DNA of 64,000 bases, from assembly GCA_026647215.1 (NCBI GenBank), contig JAPKHC010000009.1, positions 198,916 to 262,915 of the forward strand, written 5' to 3'. The notes below the pieces were generated by a model, which saw only the letters and a list, made by a program, of their open reading frames with translations, was not told where the DNA came from and made no database searches. Origin of the DNA: F1-120-MAGs118 sp013360535 (GTDB lineage Bacteria > Planctomycetota > UBA1135 > GCA-002686595). Below, piece by piece: positions 48,593 to 58,145 of this stretch (its first letter is position 1; the number at the start of each line of letters is the position of its first letter). Both the position numbers and the translations under genes were made by a program.

Positions 48593-48626
48593 GCTCGAAC
48601 CCGGCCCGCCCCGGGGCAGTTCGAGC
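48593..48626 (+). promoter_or_regulatory. Hairpin in the secDF leader
   Basis: GCTCGAAC (48593-48600) pairs perfectly with GTTCGAGC (48619-48626), and the 18-base loop is itself GC-rich. The arm ends about 20 bases before the secDF ATG at 48647, so it could gate ribosome access. No known Sec leader class was recognised. Confidence 0.4.
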
Positions 48627-48646
48627 CCGAAAAGAGCCCGCCTGAC

Positions 48647-51600
48647 ATGGTCGAGAACGCTGGACGCAAGGTTGTTCTGATCGTCGCGCTGATCGTCGCT
48701 GCGATCGCCCTGCTCGCCTACAAGCCCCTGACGTCGGGTCGCGCGCCCTTCCCGCTCGGCCTCGACATCGCCGGCGGCGAGCGCCTCCTGTACCGCATCG
48801 ACCTCGACCAGGCCGCCAAGGAGGGCCTGGCGTCCGAGACCGGCGACACGTCCGACCTGATGCAGCAGACCATCCAGGTCATGCGCGAGCGCTGCGACAA
48901 GGCGGGCAACACCGAGGCCGTCATCCGCCGCCTCGGCTCGGACCGCATCGAGGTCAACCTCCCGCGCGTGTCGACGGCGCGCACCACCCTCGTCACGGCC
49001 AAGCTGGCCCAGGCCATCGGCACCGACCTGCAGGCGGTGGTGCTGATCGACGCCCCGCAGAAGGTGGTCGAGTCGTTCCCCGGCAGCGGTGGTGTGCTCA
49101 AGATCGGCAACGAACGCCTCTCCTACTCGCTGCGCGTCGGCAACCAGCTCACGCTGCGCGAGCGTGGCGTGCAGCGGAGCCCGATCGGGGAGCACGCGGT
49201 CGGCGCTTCGATCACGCTGATCGACAGCGACAACTTCCGGCGGACGCTCGAGAACCTCGGCGACATGCGCTTCCTCGCCGCGGCCCAGCTCGAGGACGTC
49301 AGCCGCACGGGCACCGACATGCTCTCGGCGGAGCAGAAGCTGCGCGACTGGCTGCGCAAGCCGGAGAACACCGCCGCCGACATCGACACGTACAACAAGC
49401 TCACGCAGGAAGCCGGTGGCCCGCCGCGTGGCATGGAGTGGTACCCGTACAAGATCCAGGAAGGCGAGGCGGTGCCGCCGATGGCCGACCGGCGCTTCCT
49501 GCTGGTCAAGCGGCCCGCGAGCCTGGAGGAGACCTTCACCGGCGCCGACCTGCTGCGCGTCGGACCCGGGCAGGACCAGGCCGGTTACCCGGCGATCGAG
49601 TTCACGATGAACGACGCGGACGGCACGGCCTCCCGCTTCGGTCGCTTCACCGAGAAGCTCGTCGACAAGCAGCTCGCGATCGTGATGAACGACGAGATCG
49701 TCACGGCGCCGAACATCAACTCGCCGCTGTTCGGCAACGCGATCATCGAAGGCCGCTTCGGCCTCGCCGAGCGCGACGCGATGGTCACGGTGCTGCGCTC
49801 GGGCTCGCTCCGGATCAAGCCGACGCTCGAGGCCGAAGAGACCGTCGGCGCCTCGATCGGTGACGACTACGTCCGCAAGAACCTCCTCGCGGGCGCGACG
49901 ACCCTCGCGCTGATCATCGGCTTCCTGCTGGTCTACTACCGCCGCCTGGGCATGTGGGCCGCGCTGATCCTGCTGCTCAACCTGACGCTGCTGATGGCGG
50001 GCATGGTGCTCGTCAACGGCACGCTGACGCTCGCCGGCATCGGCGGCATCGTGCTCACGGTCGGCATGGCCGTCGACGCGAGCATCCTGATCTTCGAGCG
50101 CATCCGCGAGGAGCAGTCGAAGGGCCGCAAGCCCATGCAGGCCGCCAAGGACGGCTTCGATCACGCCATGAGCGCGATCGTCGACGGCAACCTGACGACC
50201 CTGATCACGGCCTTCATCCTGATGTACGTCGGCACCGGCACGATCCGCGGCTTCGCGGTCACGCTGACGATCGGCATCATCACGACGATGTTCTGCGCGC
50301 TCGTCGCGCTGCGCGTGTGCGTGCACTACGAGCTCAAGCGCGGCGTGCAGAGCTTCGAGATGCGGGAGTTCTTCCGCAACGCGAACTTCAAGTTCATGGC
50401 CTACCGCAGGCCCGCGCTCGTGATCACGGGCACGCTGCTCGTGGCCGGCGTCGCGCTCTTCGCGTGGCTCCCCAACCAGCGCAAGTACGGCATCGACTTC
50501 CTCGGGGGCGCGACGGTCAAGGTCCGCACCGAGCAGCCGATCTCCGCCGACGACCTGCGCGGTCGCGTCGAGAAGCTGGGTGGCGCGATGGCGACGGCGG
50601 AAGTCGTCGACCTGCCCGGTTCGCGCGACAGCGACGGGCGCGCCCGCGAGTTCCGCATCACCTTCAAGTCGAGCCCCGAGACCGCCAAGGGCGAGGGCAA
50701 GGATGTCGAGCGCCAGTTCCGTCAGGAGATCGCCGACGGCCTCGCCGACCTGCTCCAGAAGGGGCCGATCGAGCTCGCCGTGACCGGCGACTCCGCGAAC
50801 GGCACGCTCTACTTCGAGAGCGTCCACTCCGCCACGGACGTGCAGACGCAGCTCGCCAGCGCCGGCTTCACCAACGGCGTCGCGACCGGCCGCGAAGGGC
50901 AGGCGAACGTGTTCGCCGTCCAGGGCAACGTGGCGGGCGGCATCGACGCCGAGTCGCTGCGCAACGCGCTCGCCACGGCCTTCGAGGGCCAGAACGACAG
51001 CGCGGGCCGCGAGTACAAGCTCGCGCTGCCGATCCCCGAGTCGAGCGTCGTCGGCGCGCAGGTGGTCGGCGAGTTGCGCGACTCGGCCATCAAGGCGCTC
51101 GCGATCTCGTCGCTCCTGATCCTCCTCTACATCCGCGTGCGCTTCGCGGAGTACAGCTACGGCTGGGCCGCTCTGCTCGCCGACCTCCACGACGTCGTCG
51201 CGACGCTCGCGGCGATCGCGTTCCTCGTCTGGGTGCCGTGGATCAAGGTCGAGATGAACCTGACCATGATCGCGGCCTTCCTCACGATCCTCGGCTACTC
51301 GCTGAACGACACGATCGTCGTGTTCGACCGCATCCGCGAGAATCGCCCGCGCGTGAAGGGCTCGCTGCTCGAGGTCTGCGACCTCTCGATCAACCAGACG
51401 CTCTCGCGCACGGTGATCACCTCGGGCACCACGATCCTGTCCTCGTTCGTGATCCTGATCTTCAACTTCGGCACGGGCAACGCGCTCGAAGGTTTCGCCT
51501 TCGCGCTCACGTTCGGCGTCCTCGCGGGCACGTTCTCGAGCATGTACATCGCGGCTCCGATGCTCGTGTACCTCGAGGCGCGCGCCGAGAAGAAGGCCAA

Positions 51601-51661
51601 GGCCGCTGGCCTGCAGCCGACGGCGCCCAAGCCGAAGCCGGCGGTCGAGGACACGGTCTAG
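48647..51661 (+). CDS. secDF: Fused SecD-SecF translocase component
   Basis: SecD and SecF use the proton gradient to pull exported proteins out of SecYEG. The protein has 1004 residues and joins both in one chain. The SecD half holds GLDIAGGERLLYRIDLDQA near the start, and MAVDASILIFERIREEQSKG in its membrane domain. The SecF half begins near residue 580 (KYGIDFLGGATVKVRTEQPI) and contains YSLNDTIVVFDRIRENRPRV. Fused SecDF is known in several phyla including Bacillota and Planctomycetota. The ATG at 48647 gives MVENAGRKVVLIVALIV. Confidence 0.96.
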   Translation: MVENAGRKVVLIVALIVAAIALLAYKPLTSGRAPFPLGLDIAGGERLLYRIDLDQAAKEGLASETGDTSDLMQQTIQVMRERCDKAGNTEAVIRRLGSDRIEVNLPRVSTARTTLVTAKLAQAIGTDLQAVVLIDAPQKVVESFPGSGGVLKIGNERLSYSLRVGNQLTLRERGVQRSPIGEHAVGASITLIDSDNFRRTLENLGDMRFLAAAQLEDVSRTGTDMLSAEQKLRDWLRKPENTAADIDTYNKLTQEAGGPPRGMEWYPYKIQEGEAVPPMADRRFLLVKRPASLEETFTGADLLRVGPGQDQAGYPAIEFTMNDADGTASRFGRFTEKLVDKQLAIVMNDEIVTAPNINSPLFGNAIIEGRFGLAERDAMVTVLRSGSLRIKPTLEAEETVGASIGDDYVRKNLLAGATTLALIIGFLLVYYRRLGMWAALILLLNLTLLMAGMVLVNGTLTLAGIGGIVLTVGMAVDASILIFERIREEQSKGRKPMQAAKDGFDHAMSAIVDGNLTTLITAFILMYVGTGTIRGFAVTLTIGIITTMFCALVALRVCVHYELKRGVQSFEMREFFRNANFKFMAYRRPALVITGTLLVAGVALFAWLPNQRKYGIDFLGGATVKVRTEQPISADDLRGRVEKLGGAMATAEVVDLPGSRDSDGRAREFRITFKSSPETAKGEGKDVERQFRQEIADGLADLLQKGPIELAVTGDSANGTLYFESVHSATDVQTQLASAGFTNGVATGREGQANVFAVQGNVAGGIDAESLRNALATAFEGQNDSAGREYKLALPIPESSVVGAQVVGELRDSAIKALAISSLLILLYIRVRFAEYSYGWAALLADLHDVVATLAAIAFLVWVPWIKVEMNLTMIAAFLTILGYSLNDTIVVFDRIRENRPRVKGSLLEVCDLSINQTLSRTVITSGTTILSSFVILIFNFGTGNALEGFAFALTFGVLAGTFSSMYIAAPMLVYLEARAEKKAKAAGLQPTAPKPKPAVEDTV

Positions 51662-51670
51662 GCCGGAACG

Positions 51671-52141
51671 ATGCGCGCGTCGCTGGTGCTGCTCGGCCTC
51701 GCGGTCGCCTTCGGGCTGGCCGCGATGTGGCAGTCCAGCCGTGCGGCGGAGCATGCCGCCGCGCGGGAGCTGGCGGCGCGCCAGCAGGCCGGGCAGGTCG
51801 CGCTCTCCGAAAGCGGCCTGCTCGAGCCCGGCGAGGCCTCGATCGTGATCGGTCGGCCCGCCGGCAACGAGATGGTCGGAGGGCCTGCGCCGGAGGACCA
51901 CGGCTCGCCGCAGCCGCAACCGGCTCCGCCGACGCCCGCCCCCACGCCGCCCGAGCCTGACCCCGACTTCACGGTCACCGTCGAGGCCGGACAGTCGCTC
52001 TCGAAGATCGCGCGCGAGCACTACGGCACCGCGCCGGTGGACCTCGTGCGCGCGCTCGCCCGCTACAACGGCCTGAGCGACGAGAACGCGATCCGCGCCG
52101 GCCAGTCGCTCAAGCTGCCGCCGATCGAAGCGCTGCGCTGA
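51671..52141 (+). CDS. LysM-domain protein
   Basis: The protein has 156 residues. Residues 1-25 are a signal anchor (LVLLGLAVAFGLAAMW); a Pro/Ala/Glu-rich spacer covers about 75-100; a LysM domain fills about 101-150 (VEAGQSLSKIAREHYG, ALARYNGLSDENAIRAGQSL). LysM binds peptidoglycan or chitin-like glycans, so it probably sits in the periplasm bound to the wall. It starts 9 bp after secDF and converges on hflX. Confidence 0.85.
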   Translation: MRASLVLLGLAVAFGLAAMWQSSRAAEHAAARELAARQQAGQVALSESGLLEPGEASIVIGRPAGNEMVGGPAPEDHGSPQPQPAPPTPAPTPPEPDPDFTVTVEAGQSLSKIAREHYGTAPVDLVRALARYNGLSDENAIRAGQSLKLPPIEALR

Positions 52142-52153
52142 GACAAGCGGCGC

Positions 52154-53488
52154 TCAGCTCTCGGCCGCGAGGCGCGGCTCGAGCGGCTCGTCGAGCGTGC
52201 GCGCGACGAGCTTGCCCGACGACGAGCGCTTGAGGTTGCCGAGCGCGGCCTCGGAAATGCGCACCACCAGGCGCAGCGCACGGTCCTCGATCAGCTCTTC
52301 CTCGAGGATCGACGCGACACGACGGACCATCGCGATCGTGCGGCCGTCGGTGACGTCGATCTCGAGTTCGACCCGCGCCGAGCGCGCGTCGAGGCGCCGC
52401 GCGACCGCCGCGACGAGGCGCTCGAGGCCCTCGCCCGTGCGCGCCGAGACCTGCACGATCTCGTGGCGCAGCTCGCGCCCGAGCATCTGCACCGCGAGCG
52501 AGTCGCCGAGCGCGTCGACCTTGTTGAACACGAGCAGCTCGTTGCGGTGCGTCGGCGCGATGCTGTCGAGCACGGCCTCGACCGCGGCGAGCTGCGAGGC
52601 CGCGTCAGGGTGCGACGCGTCGACGACGTGCAGCAGCAGGTCGGCGTGGATCGCCTCCTCGAGCGTCGCGTGGAACGAAGCCACGAGGTGGTGCGGCAGG
52701 CGCTGCAGGAAGCCGACCGTGTCGGAGAGCAGCACCGTACGCCCGTCGCCCAGCCGCCACTGGCGCGTGCGCGTGTCGAGCGTCGCGAACAGCATGTCCG
52801 CGGCGAGTTCCTCGGAACCCGTCAGGCGATTGAGCAGCGTCGACTTGCCGGCGTTGGTGTAGCCGACGAGGCCGACCGTGAACTGGTCGGAGCGCGACCG
52901 CACCTCGCGCAGGCGCCGCTGCTCGATCTCGGCGAGCTCGCGCCGCAGGTCGAGCACGCGCTTGCGCAGGAGCCGCTTGTCGGTCTCCAGCTGCGTCTCG
53001 CCCGGGCCGCGCGTGCCGATCGCGCCCTCGTTGCGCTCGAGGTGCGTCCACATGCGCTTGAGCCGCGGCAGCAGGTACTGCGCCTGCGCAAGCTCGACCT
53101 GCAGCCGCGCCTGACGCGTGCGCGCGCGGCGCGCGAAGATGTCGAGGATCACCTCCGAGCGGTCGAGCACCCGGATCTTCCAGGCCTTCTCGAGGTTGCG
53201 GATCTGGCCGGGCGTGAGGTCGTTGTCGACCGCGACCGCGTCGGGCTCGAGCAGCTCGACCTCGCGCGCGATCTCCTCGACCTTGCCCATGCCCATCAGC
53301 GTGCCCGGATCGGGCAGCGGCTTGCGCTGCACGGTGCCGTGGCCGACGGGCTCCGCACCCGCGGCCTCGAGCAGCGCGCGCAGTTCGCTGAGCGGACCGT
53401 CGTGCTCGGGCGGCTGCCCGGGAAACAGGACCCCGCAGACGAGGATGCGCTCGCGCGGCTTGCGGCTGGGCGTCGGGGCTCGACTCAT
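52154..53488 (-). CDS. hflX: GTPase HflX
   Basis: HflX is a ribosome-binding GTPase that splits stalled or heat-damaged 70S ribosomes. The protein has 444 residues. The N-terminal domain has DPGTLMGMGKVEEIAREVE and NDLTPGQIRNLE; a helical linker leads to RGPGETQLETDKRLLRKRV. The G domain shows GYTNAGKST, DTVGFLQRLP and NKVD. The ATG at 53488 overlaps the nadB stop as ATGA. Confidence 0.95.
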   Translation of the reverse strand: MSRAPTPSRKPRERILVCGVLFPGQPPEHDGPLSELRALLEAAGAEPVGHGTVQRKPLPDPGTLMGMGKVEEIAREVELLEPDAVAVDNDLTPGQIRNLEKAWKIRVLDRSEVILDIFARRARTRQARLQVELAQAQYLLPRLKRMWTHLERNEGAIGTRGPGETQLETDKRLLRKRVLDLRRELAEIEQRRLREVRSRSDQFTVGLVGYTNAGKSTLLNRLTGSEELAADMLFATLDTRTRQWRLGDGRTVLLSDTVGFLQRLPHHLVASFHATLEEAIHADLLLHVVDASHPDAASQLAAVEAVLDSIAPTHRNELLVFNKVDALGDSLAVQMLGRELRHEIVQVSARTGEGLERLVAAVARRLDARSARVELEIDVTDGRTIAMVRRVASILEEELIEDRALRLVVRISEAALGNLKRSSSGKLVARTLDEPLEPRLAAES

Positions 53489-55110
53489 CGCGCCGGGACG
53501 GTGTCGCGCACGGGCGCGCGTCCGATGTGCACGGCCTTGATCGTCGCACCCTCGGTGACCGGCACGAGCTGCGTGTGCGCGCGCCAGGCCGGGCGCGGCT
53601 CGGGGAAGTCCTCGCGGAAGTGCGTGCCACGCGACTCCTCGCGCACCGCAGCCGAGACCGACGCGAGGTGCGCGATCGTCAGCATGTTGAGCAGCTCCCA
53701 CGAGCGCGGCTCGGGGCTGGCGAGCTTCTGCACCGCGCGCGCCCAGAACGAGACCTTCTCCGCGGCGTCGAGGATCATCGGCCCGTTGCGCACGATGCCC
53801 ATCTGGCGCCACATCAGGCTCTTCAGCGAGTACGTCATGTCGTGGATGCCGAGCTTGACGTCGCTGGAGCCGTTGGGGCGATCGGTGCGCAGGTGGCGAT
53901 CGATCGGAATCAGCGGGAAATCCCGGCCATCCTCCGCCGCGCGCTCGCCCGCGCGCGCGCCGAGCACCATGCCCTCGAGCAGCGAGTTCGAGCCCATGCG
54001 GTTGGCGCCGTGCAGGCCCGAGCTCGAGCACTCACCCGCCGCCCACAGGCCCGGCACGCTCGTGCGCCCGTCGGCGTCGACCTGGATGCCACCGATCATG
54101 TAGTGCGCACCGGGGCGCACCGGGATCGGATCCTTCGCGATGTCGATGCCGAAGTAGCTGCAGATGCGGCTGATGTGCGGGAAGAGCTGGTGCGGGTCCT
54201 TCTCGAGGTCGCTCAGGTCGAGGTAGACGCTGGTGTCGTTCGTCTTGACCATGCGGTCGAAGCACGCGCGGCTCACCACGTCGCGCGGAGCGAGCTCCGC
54301 CGAAGGGTGGTACTCCGGCATGAAGCGCACGCGGTCCTTGTCGAGCAGGATGCCGCCGGCACCGCGCACGATCTCGCTGATCAGCACGCGCGCCGCCCCC
54401 GCGATGTACAGGCACGTCGGGTGGAACTGGAAGAACTCCGGGTCGCGCAGCACCGCGCCCGCGCGGAAGGCCATCGCCACTCCGTCGCCGGTCGCGATCG
54501 CGGGGTTGGTGGTCTCACGGAAGAGCTGGCCCGCACCTCCCGTCGCGAGGATGACCTGCGCGGCGGAGAACGCGACGAGCTCGCCACGTTCGGTCTGGCT
54601 GAGCACGCCGATCACGCGACCGTTGGCACCCGAGATCAGGTCGATCGCGAAGTTGTTCTGGAAGACGGCGATGTCGGGATGGCGAGCGACCGCCGCAGCG
54701 AGCGTGCGCTGGATCTCGACGCCCGTCGCGGCGCCGCCGGCGTGCACGATGCGGTAGTGCGAGTGCCCGCCCTCGCGCGACAGGTCGAGCTGCCCCTGCG
54801 AGTCGAGGTCGAACTTCGCGCCCCACTCGAGCAGGCGTCGGATCGACTCCGGGCCGCCGCGCACGACGCGCTCGACGGCTTCGACATCGCAAATCCCGCA
54901 GCCGACGACGAGCGTGTCCGCCACGTGCGACTCGATCGAGTCCTCCGGGCTGAGGACGGCGGCCATGCCCCCCTGCGCGTAGACGGTGTTGGTCTCCTGC
55001 AGGCTGTCCTTGGCGATCAGCGCGACGGAACTGCCGGCCTCGGCGGCCGCGAGGGCCGCGCTCGAGCCCGCCACGCCACTCCCGACGACGACCACGTCGA
55101 AGCGGAACAT
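53485..55110 (-). CDS. nadB: L-aspartate oxidase
   Basis: NadB oxidises L-aspartate to iminoaspartate in NAD synthesis with FAD. The protein has 541 residues. The FAD motif is VVVVGSGVAGSSAAL near residue 7, the substrate region has NTVYAQGGMAAVL, and EFFQFHPTCLY and GLHGANRMGSNSLLEGMVLG are family signatures. The ATG at 55110 is chosen because AGGAG lies 7 bases upstream; an ATG at 55182 would add 24 residues without a ribosome binding site. The nadA and nadC genes are not in the window. Confidence 0.93.
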   Translation of the reverse strand: MFRFDVVVVGSGVAGSSAALAAAEAGSSVALIAKDSLQETNTVYAQGGMAAVLSPEDSIESHVADTLVVGCGICDVEAVERVVRGGPESIRRLLEWGAKFDLDSQGQLDLSREGGHSHYRIVHAGGAATGVEIQRTLAAAVARHPDIAVFQNNFAIDLISGANGRVIGVLSQTERGELVAFSAAQVILATGGAGQLFRETTNPAIATGDGVAMAFRAGAVLRDPEFFQFHPTCLYIAGAARVLISEIVRGAGGILLDKDRVRFMPEYHPSAELAPRDVVSRACFDRMVKTNDTSVYLDLSDLEKDPHQLFPHISRICSYFGIDIAKDPIPVRPGAHYMIGGIQVDADGRTSVPGLWAAGECSSSGLHGANRMGSNSLLEGMVLGARAGERAAEDGRDFPLIPIDRHLRTDRPNGSSDVKLGIHDMTYSLKSLMWRQMGIVRNGPMILDAAEKVSFWARAVQKLASPEPRSWELLNMLTIAHLASVSAAVREESRGTHFREDFPEPRPAWRAHTQLVPVTEGATIKAVHIGRAPVRDTVPAR

Positions 55111-55595
55111 CGCGAGGCTCCTCGCCTGGAAGGGAGCCAGATAGCGCGCAACGTCGAGCGGTAGGGTCTTGAGTCGGTCCATGGATCGGGAAGTCGCCGA
55201 AGGGCGACCGGAGGGGCCATTGTAGCCCGGAGCGAGGTCCTACCTATCGGCGCAGGCCTGTGTGGGAACCAGAAGATGGCCCGGAGTCCGGACCTAACGG
55301 GAGCCTAGGCCTGTTCGGTGGCCTCCATCGGCCTTCTCGGGGCCTTCCGGGGCATTCTCAGCGCTCTCGAACGGCCGAGCACACCCCGCGCGACCGCCGG
55401 CCAGAACTTCGGGCTAACTTTTTTGAGTCTGGGGCTGGCGGGAGCCGAGAACCGTGCTAGCGTCTCGTTAGGCAAGCGCGCGAAGCCTCGGCCCTTCGGG
55501 GATCGAGGCCCGCAGCGGGGCCGGCCGGCAGCTCCCCCGGCGTGAACGCGAACCGAACCCACCGACGCCAAGCCTCACCGAAGGACCCACTCGCC
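55111..55595. other. 485-bp intergenic region between nadB and the microprotein gene
   Basis: No larger gene is visible. On the minus strand TACAAT at 55224-55219 is a good -10 box for nadB without a clear -35. On the plus strand TGCTAGCGT at 55456-55463 resembles an extended -10 box, with a weak TGGCGG 16 bases upstream, about 130 bases before the microprotein ATG. A T-run (TTTTTT, about 55419-55424) lies just upstream of it. No inverted repeat of LexA-box type was found. Confidence 0.4.
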
Positions 55596-55682
55596 ATGGC
55601 CCAGATCTTTCACGACGCCCGCAAGGAAGGCCTGACCTTCCTGTTCTTCCTCGGCCTGATCGCCTTCACCTTTCTCGTGTAG
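55596..55682 (+). CDS. 28-residue membrane microprotein upstream of lexA
   Basis: The ATG at 55596 opens 28 codons reading MAQIFHDARKEGLTFLFFLG and then LIAFTFLV before TAG. AAGGA lies 10 bases upstream. A charged amphipathic start (residues 5-11) is followed by one hydrophobic helix (about 13-28), the form of known small membrane proteins. It matches no family I recognise. It precedes lexA by 163 bp on the same strand, so co-regulation is possible. It is too short for homology to be judged by eye. Confidence 0.5.
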   Translation: MAQIFHDARKEGLTFLFFLGLIAFTFLV

Positions 55683-55845
55683 CGCGCCGCCCTCGCAGCC
55701 TTCCCGTACTTCCCACCGCACCCGATCCACGCAGCGTGCAGCCCCGTCCCCACAGCCCAAGTCCTCGCTACGCTCGGCGCCCTGTGCCTGCGCGCAGCGC
55801 GGCGGCTGCTCGGACGCCTGCCGTTGCAATCCCAATGGAGTCACC

Positions 55846-56460
55846 GTGCCCCAAGTTGCCCTGACCAAGCGCCAGCTTCAGATCCTCGACTTCTACCGCG
55901 CCTACATCGCGGAGAACGGCATCAGCCCGACCCTCGAGGAGGTGGCGCAGAACTTCGGAGTGAACAAGGTCACGATCTTCGGCCACGTGGCCGAGCTCGA
56001 GCGCAAGGGTGTGCTCGTGCGTTCGGCCAAGGGCGTCAGCCGCGGCATGTTGATCGCTGACCGCTCGGAGCCCGGCGAGGCTTCGTCGGCAAGTTCGGTC
56101 ACGATCCTCGGTCGCATCGCCGCCGGCGCGCCGATCGAGACCATCGAAGCGCCCGAGACGCTCGAGCTCGGTGACCTGATCCCCAAGGACCGCGACGTGT
56201 ACGCGTTGCGGGTTGCGGGCAATTCGATGATCGAGGACGGCATCCACGACGGCGACATCGTGCTGATCGAGCGGCGCACGTCCGCCCGCGATGGCGAGAT
56301 GGTCGTGGCGGTGCTGCCCGACGAAGAAGCCACGCTCAAGCGCATCTACCGCGAGCCGGGTGGTTTCCGCCTCCAGCCCGCGAACAAGGACCTTTCGCCG
56401 ATCCACGTCACCAGCGTCGAGGTGCGGGGCGCCGTGATCGGCGTGATCCGCCGCTTCTAG
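55846..56460 (+). CDS. lexA: LexA repressor
   Basis: LexA represses SOS genes and cuts itself when RecA filaments form. The protein has 204 residues. The N-terminal winged helix covers about 1-65 (LTKRQLQILDFYRAYIAENG, SPTLEEVAQNFGVNKVTIFG). The cleavage site is Ala-Gly in RIAAGAPI, the serine is in GNSMIEDGI and the lysine in ATLKRIY, so all catalytic parts are present. The start is the GTG at 55846 with GGAG 6 bases upstream. No Gram-negative or Gram-positive LexA box was seen upstream, so the operator may be lineage-specific. Confidence 0.95.
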   Translation: MPQVALTKRQLQILDFYRAYIAENGISPTLEEVAQNFGVNKVTIFGHVAELERKGVLVRSAKGVSRGMLIADRSEPGEASSASSVTILGRIAAGAPIETIEAPETLELGDLIPKDRDVYALRVAGNSMIEDGIHDGDIVLIERRTSARDGEMVVAVLPDEEATLKRIYREPGGFRLQPANKDLSPIHVTSVEVRGAVIGVIRRF

Positions 56461-56563
56461 CCACTCCACCGTCGGCATTTCTTTCGAGCCGTTTCCGGGC
56501 CCTCGTGGCGCTCGGGAGCGGCTCGCGCCACTTGGGGCCAGCTCTCGAACGCTCCGCCGTCGT

Positions 56564-56592
56564 TTGCCGCTGGCGCACGAGCCGCGTAGCCT
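56564..56592 (+). promoter_or_regulatory. Promoter of the flippase gene
   Basis: TTGCCG (56564-56569) and TAGCCT (56587-56592) are 17 bases apart, with the TTG start of the flippase 35 bases downstream of the -10 box. It begins the glycan cluster. Confidence 0.6.
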
Positions 56593-56627
56593 GAGTCCGG
56601 GCGTCGCTCGCGCCCGCCGAGGTTCCC

Positions 56628-58124
56628 TTGCTCCGCGCGGCCATCGCTCGACTCTTTCGCCACAGCCTGATCTACGCGCTCGCCGAGCAACTCGGACGCC
56701 TCGCGGGATTCCTGCTGCTGCCGCTGACGACCGGGTTCCTGACCGAAGCCGAGTTCGGCGTGCGCGAGATCCTGGCGACGACGCTCGCGCTGCTCGCGCA
56801 AATTTCCGGGCTCAACATCACGGCGGCGATGTCGCGCTTCTACTTCGAGGAGCGCGACGAGCGCGAGAAGCTGGCGGTGTTCAGCACGGCGTGGCTCACC
56901 GTCGGAGCGACGGCAGCGGCGCTCGCGGGCGTGCTCGCGACGATGTCGGGCACGCTGGCGAGCTGGTTCCCCGTGGACGCGGCGGGGCTCGACCACTACC
57001 TGCGCCTCTCGCTGGCGATCTTCGTGTTCCAGATCTTGCGCGAGGTCCAGAACAAGATCCTGCAGACGCTCGAACGGTCCGCGACGTTCGCGACGCTCTC
57101 GGTCTCCAAGCTCGTCGTCGAGATCGGGCTGCAGATCTACTTCCTCGCCGGGCTGAAGCTTGGCCTGGAAGGCCTCCTGTTCGCGGTGCTGCTCGCCGAG
57201 GCCGGATTCGCGGCGATCACGGCGCTGATCCTGCTGCCGTCGATCGGCCTGCGTTTCCGACCGGGGCTCTTCCGCGCGATGTTCGCGTTCAGCCTGCCGC
57301 TCGTGCCCAACGGCGTGCTGCAATTCGGCCTGCACTCGGCGGACCGCTACGTCGTCGGCGGCGTCGGCGGCGACACCGCCCTCGGCCTGTACGCGCTGGC
57401 GTACAAGCTCGGGTACATCCCCAACTACCTCGTGCTCGGGCCGTTCCTGCTGATCTGGTACCCGTTCGTGTTCTCGCTGGGCGCGCAGGAGCGCCAGCGC
57501 GAGATGGTCGGCCGGCTCGCCCCCTATTTCCTGTTCCTCATGTCTGCCGCGGTCGTCGGCGTCGGCGTCTTTGCGCACGAGCTCGTCGGCGTCGCCGGCT
57601 CGCGCCCGGGCTTCCACCGCGCGTGGGTCGCGATTCCCTTCGTCGCGCTCGGCTACTGGTTGTGGGGGCTGTTCCAGGTGCTGCAGACGGGCCTCTACGC
57701 GGCGAAGAAGACCCGGCCGCTGCCGCTGCTGACGCTCGCGGCGCTGCTGGTGAACCTGTACCTGAACTTCGTGCTCGTCCCCACGCTCGGCTTCGCGGGG
57801 GCCGCGGTCGCGACGGTGCTGACCTTCGCGACGCTGTGCATCGCGACCGAGCCCGTGGTGCGCGAGGTGTTTCCAGTCGCCTACCCGTGGCGCAAGATCC
57901 TCGCGCCGATCGTGGTGGGCGCGATCGCGATCTTGCTCGCGAGCCTGCTGCCCGACACTTGGAGCCCGACCGCGCTGCTCGGAACGCGCGTCGGCCTGTT
58001 CGTCGCCTGGGCGCTCGCGGCCTGGTTCGGGCTCGCCTTCGACGCCACGGAACGTGCGGCGGCCGTCAAGGAACTCGCAATCCGGCTGCAGGGCCTGCGC
58101 GCGCGCGGGAAGCCCTCGGGCTAG
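56628..58124 (+). CDS. Oligosaccharide flippase (Wzx/MOP superfamily)
   Basis: It probably flips lipid-linked sugars across the inner membrane. The protein has 498 residues with about 14 membrane helices. It contains YALAEQLGRLAGFLLLPLTT in helix 1 and FSLPLVPNGVLQFGLHSADR in the middle, both typical of polysaccharide transporters. The start is the TTG at 56628, preceded by GAGG. It leads the cluster with the CDP-alcohol enzyme, carbamoyltransferase and deacetylase. Confidence 0.88.
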   Translation: MLRAAIARLFRHSLIYALAEQLGRLAGFLLLPLTTGFLTEAEFGVREILATTLALLAQISGLNITAAMSRFYFEERDEREKLAVFSTAWLTVGATAAALAGVLATMSGTLASWFPVDAAGLDHYLRLSLAIFVFQILREVQNKILQTLERSATFATLSVSKLVVEIGLQIYFLAGLKLGLEGLLFAVLLAEAGFAAITALILLPSIGLRFRPGLFRAMFAFSLPLVPNGVLQFGLHSADRYVVGGVGGDTALGLYALAYKLGYIPNYLVLGPFLLIWYPFVFSLGAQERQREMVGRLAPYFLFLMSAAVVGVGVFAHELVGVAGSRPGFHRAWVAIPFVALGYWLWGLFQVLQTGLYAAKKTRPLPLLTLAALLVNLYLNFVLVPTLGFAGAAVATVLTFATLCIATEPVVREVFPVAYPWRKILAPIVVGAIAILLASLLPDTWSPTALLGTRVGLFVAWALAAWFGLAFDATERAAAVKELAIRLQGLRARGKPSG

Positions 58125-58145
58125 ACTCTGGCTCTTCCCCGGAAC

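Noticed and set aside
55683..55845. SOS operator ahead of lexA
   Set aside because: Neither CTGT-N8-ACAG, GAAC-N4-GTTC nor GTTC-N7-GTTC was found; a lineage-specific box cannot be defined from one sequence.
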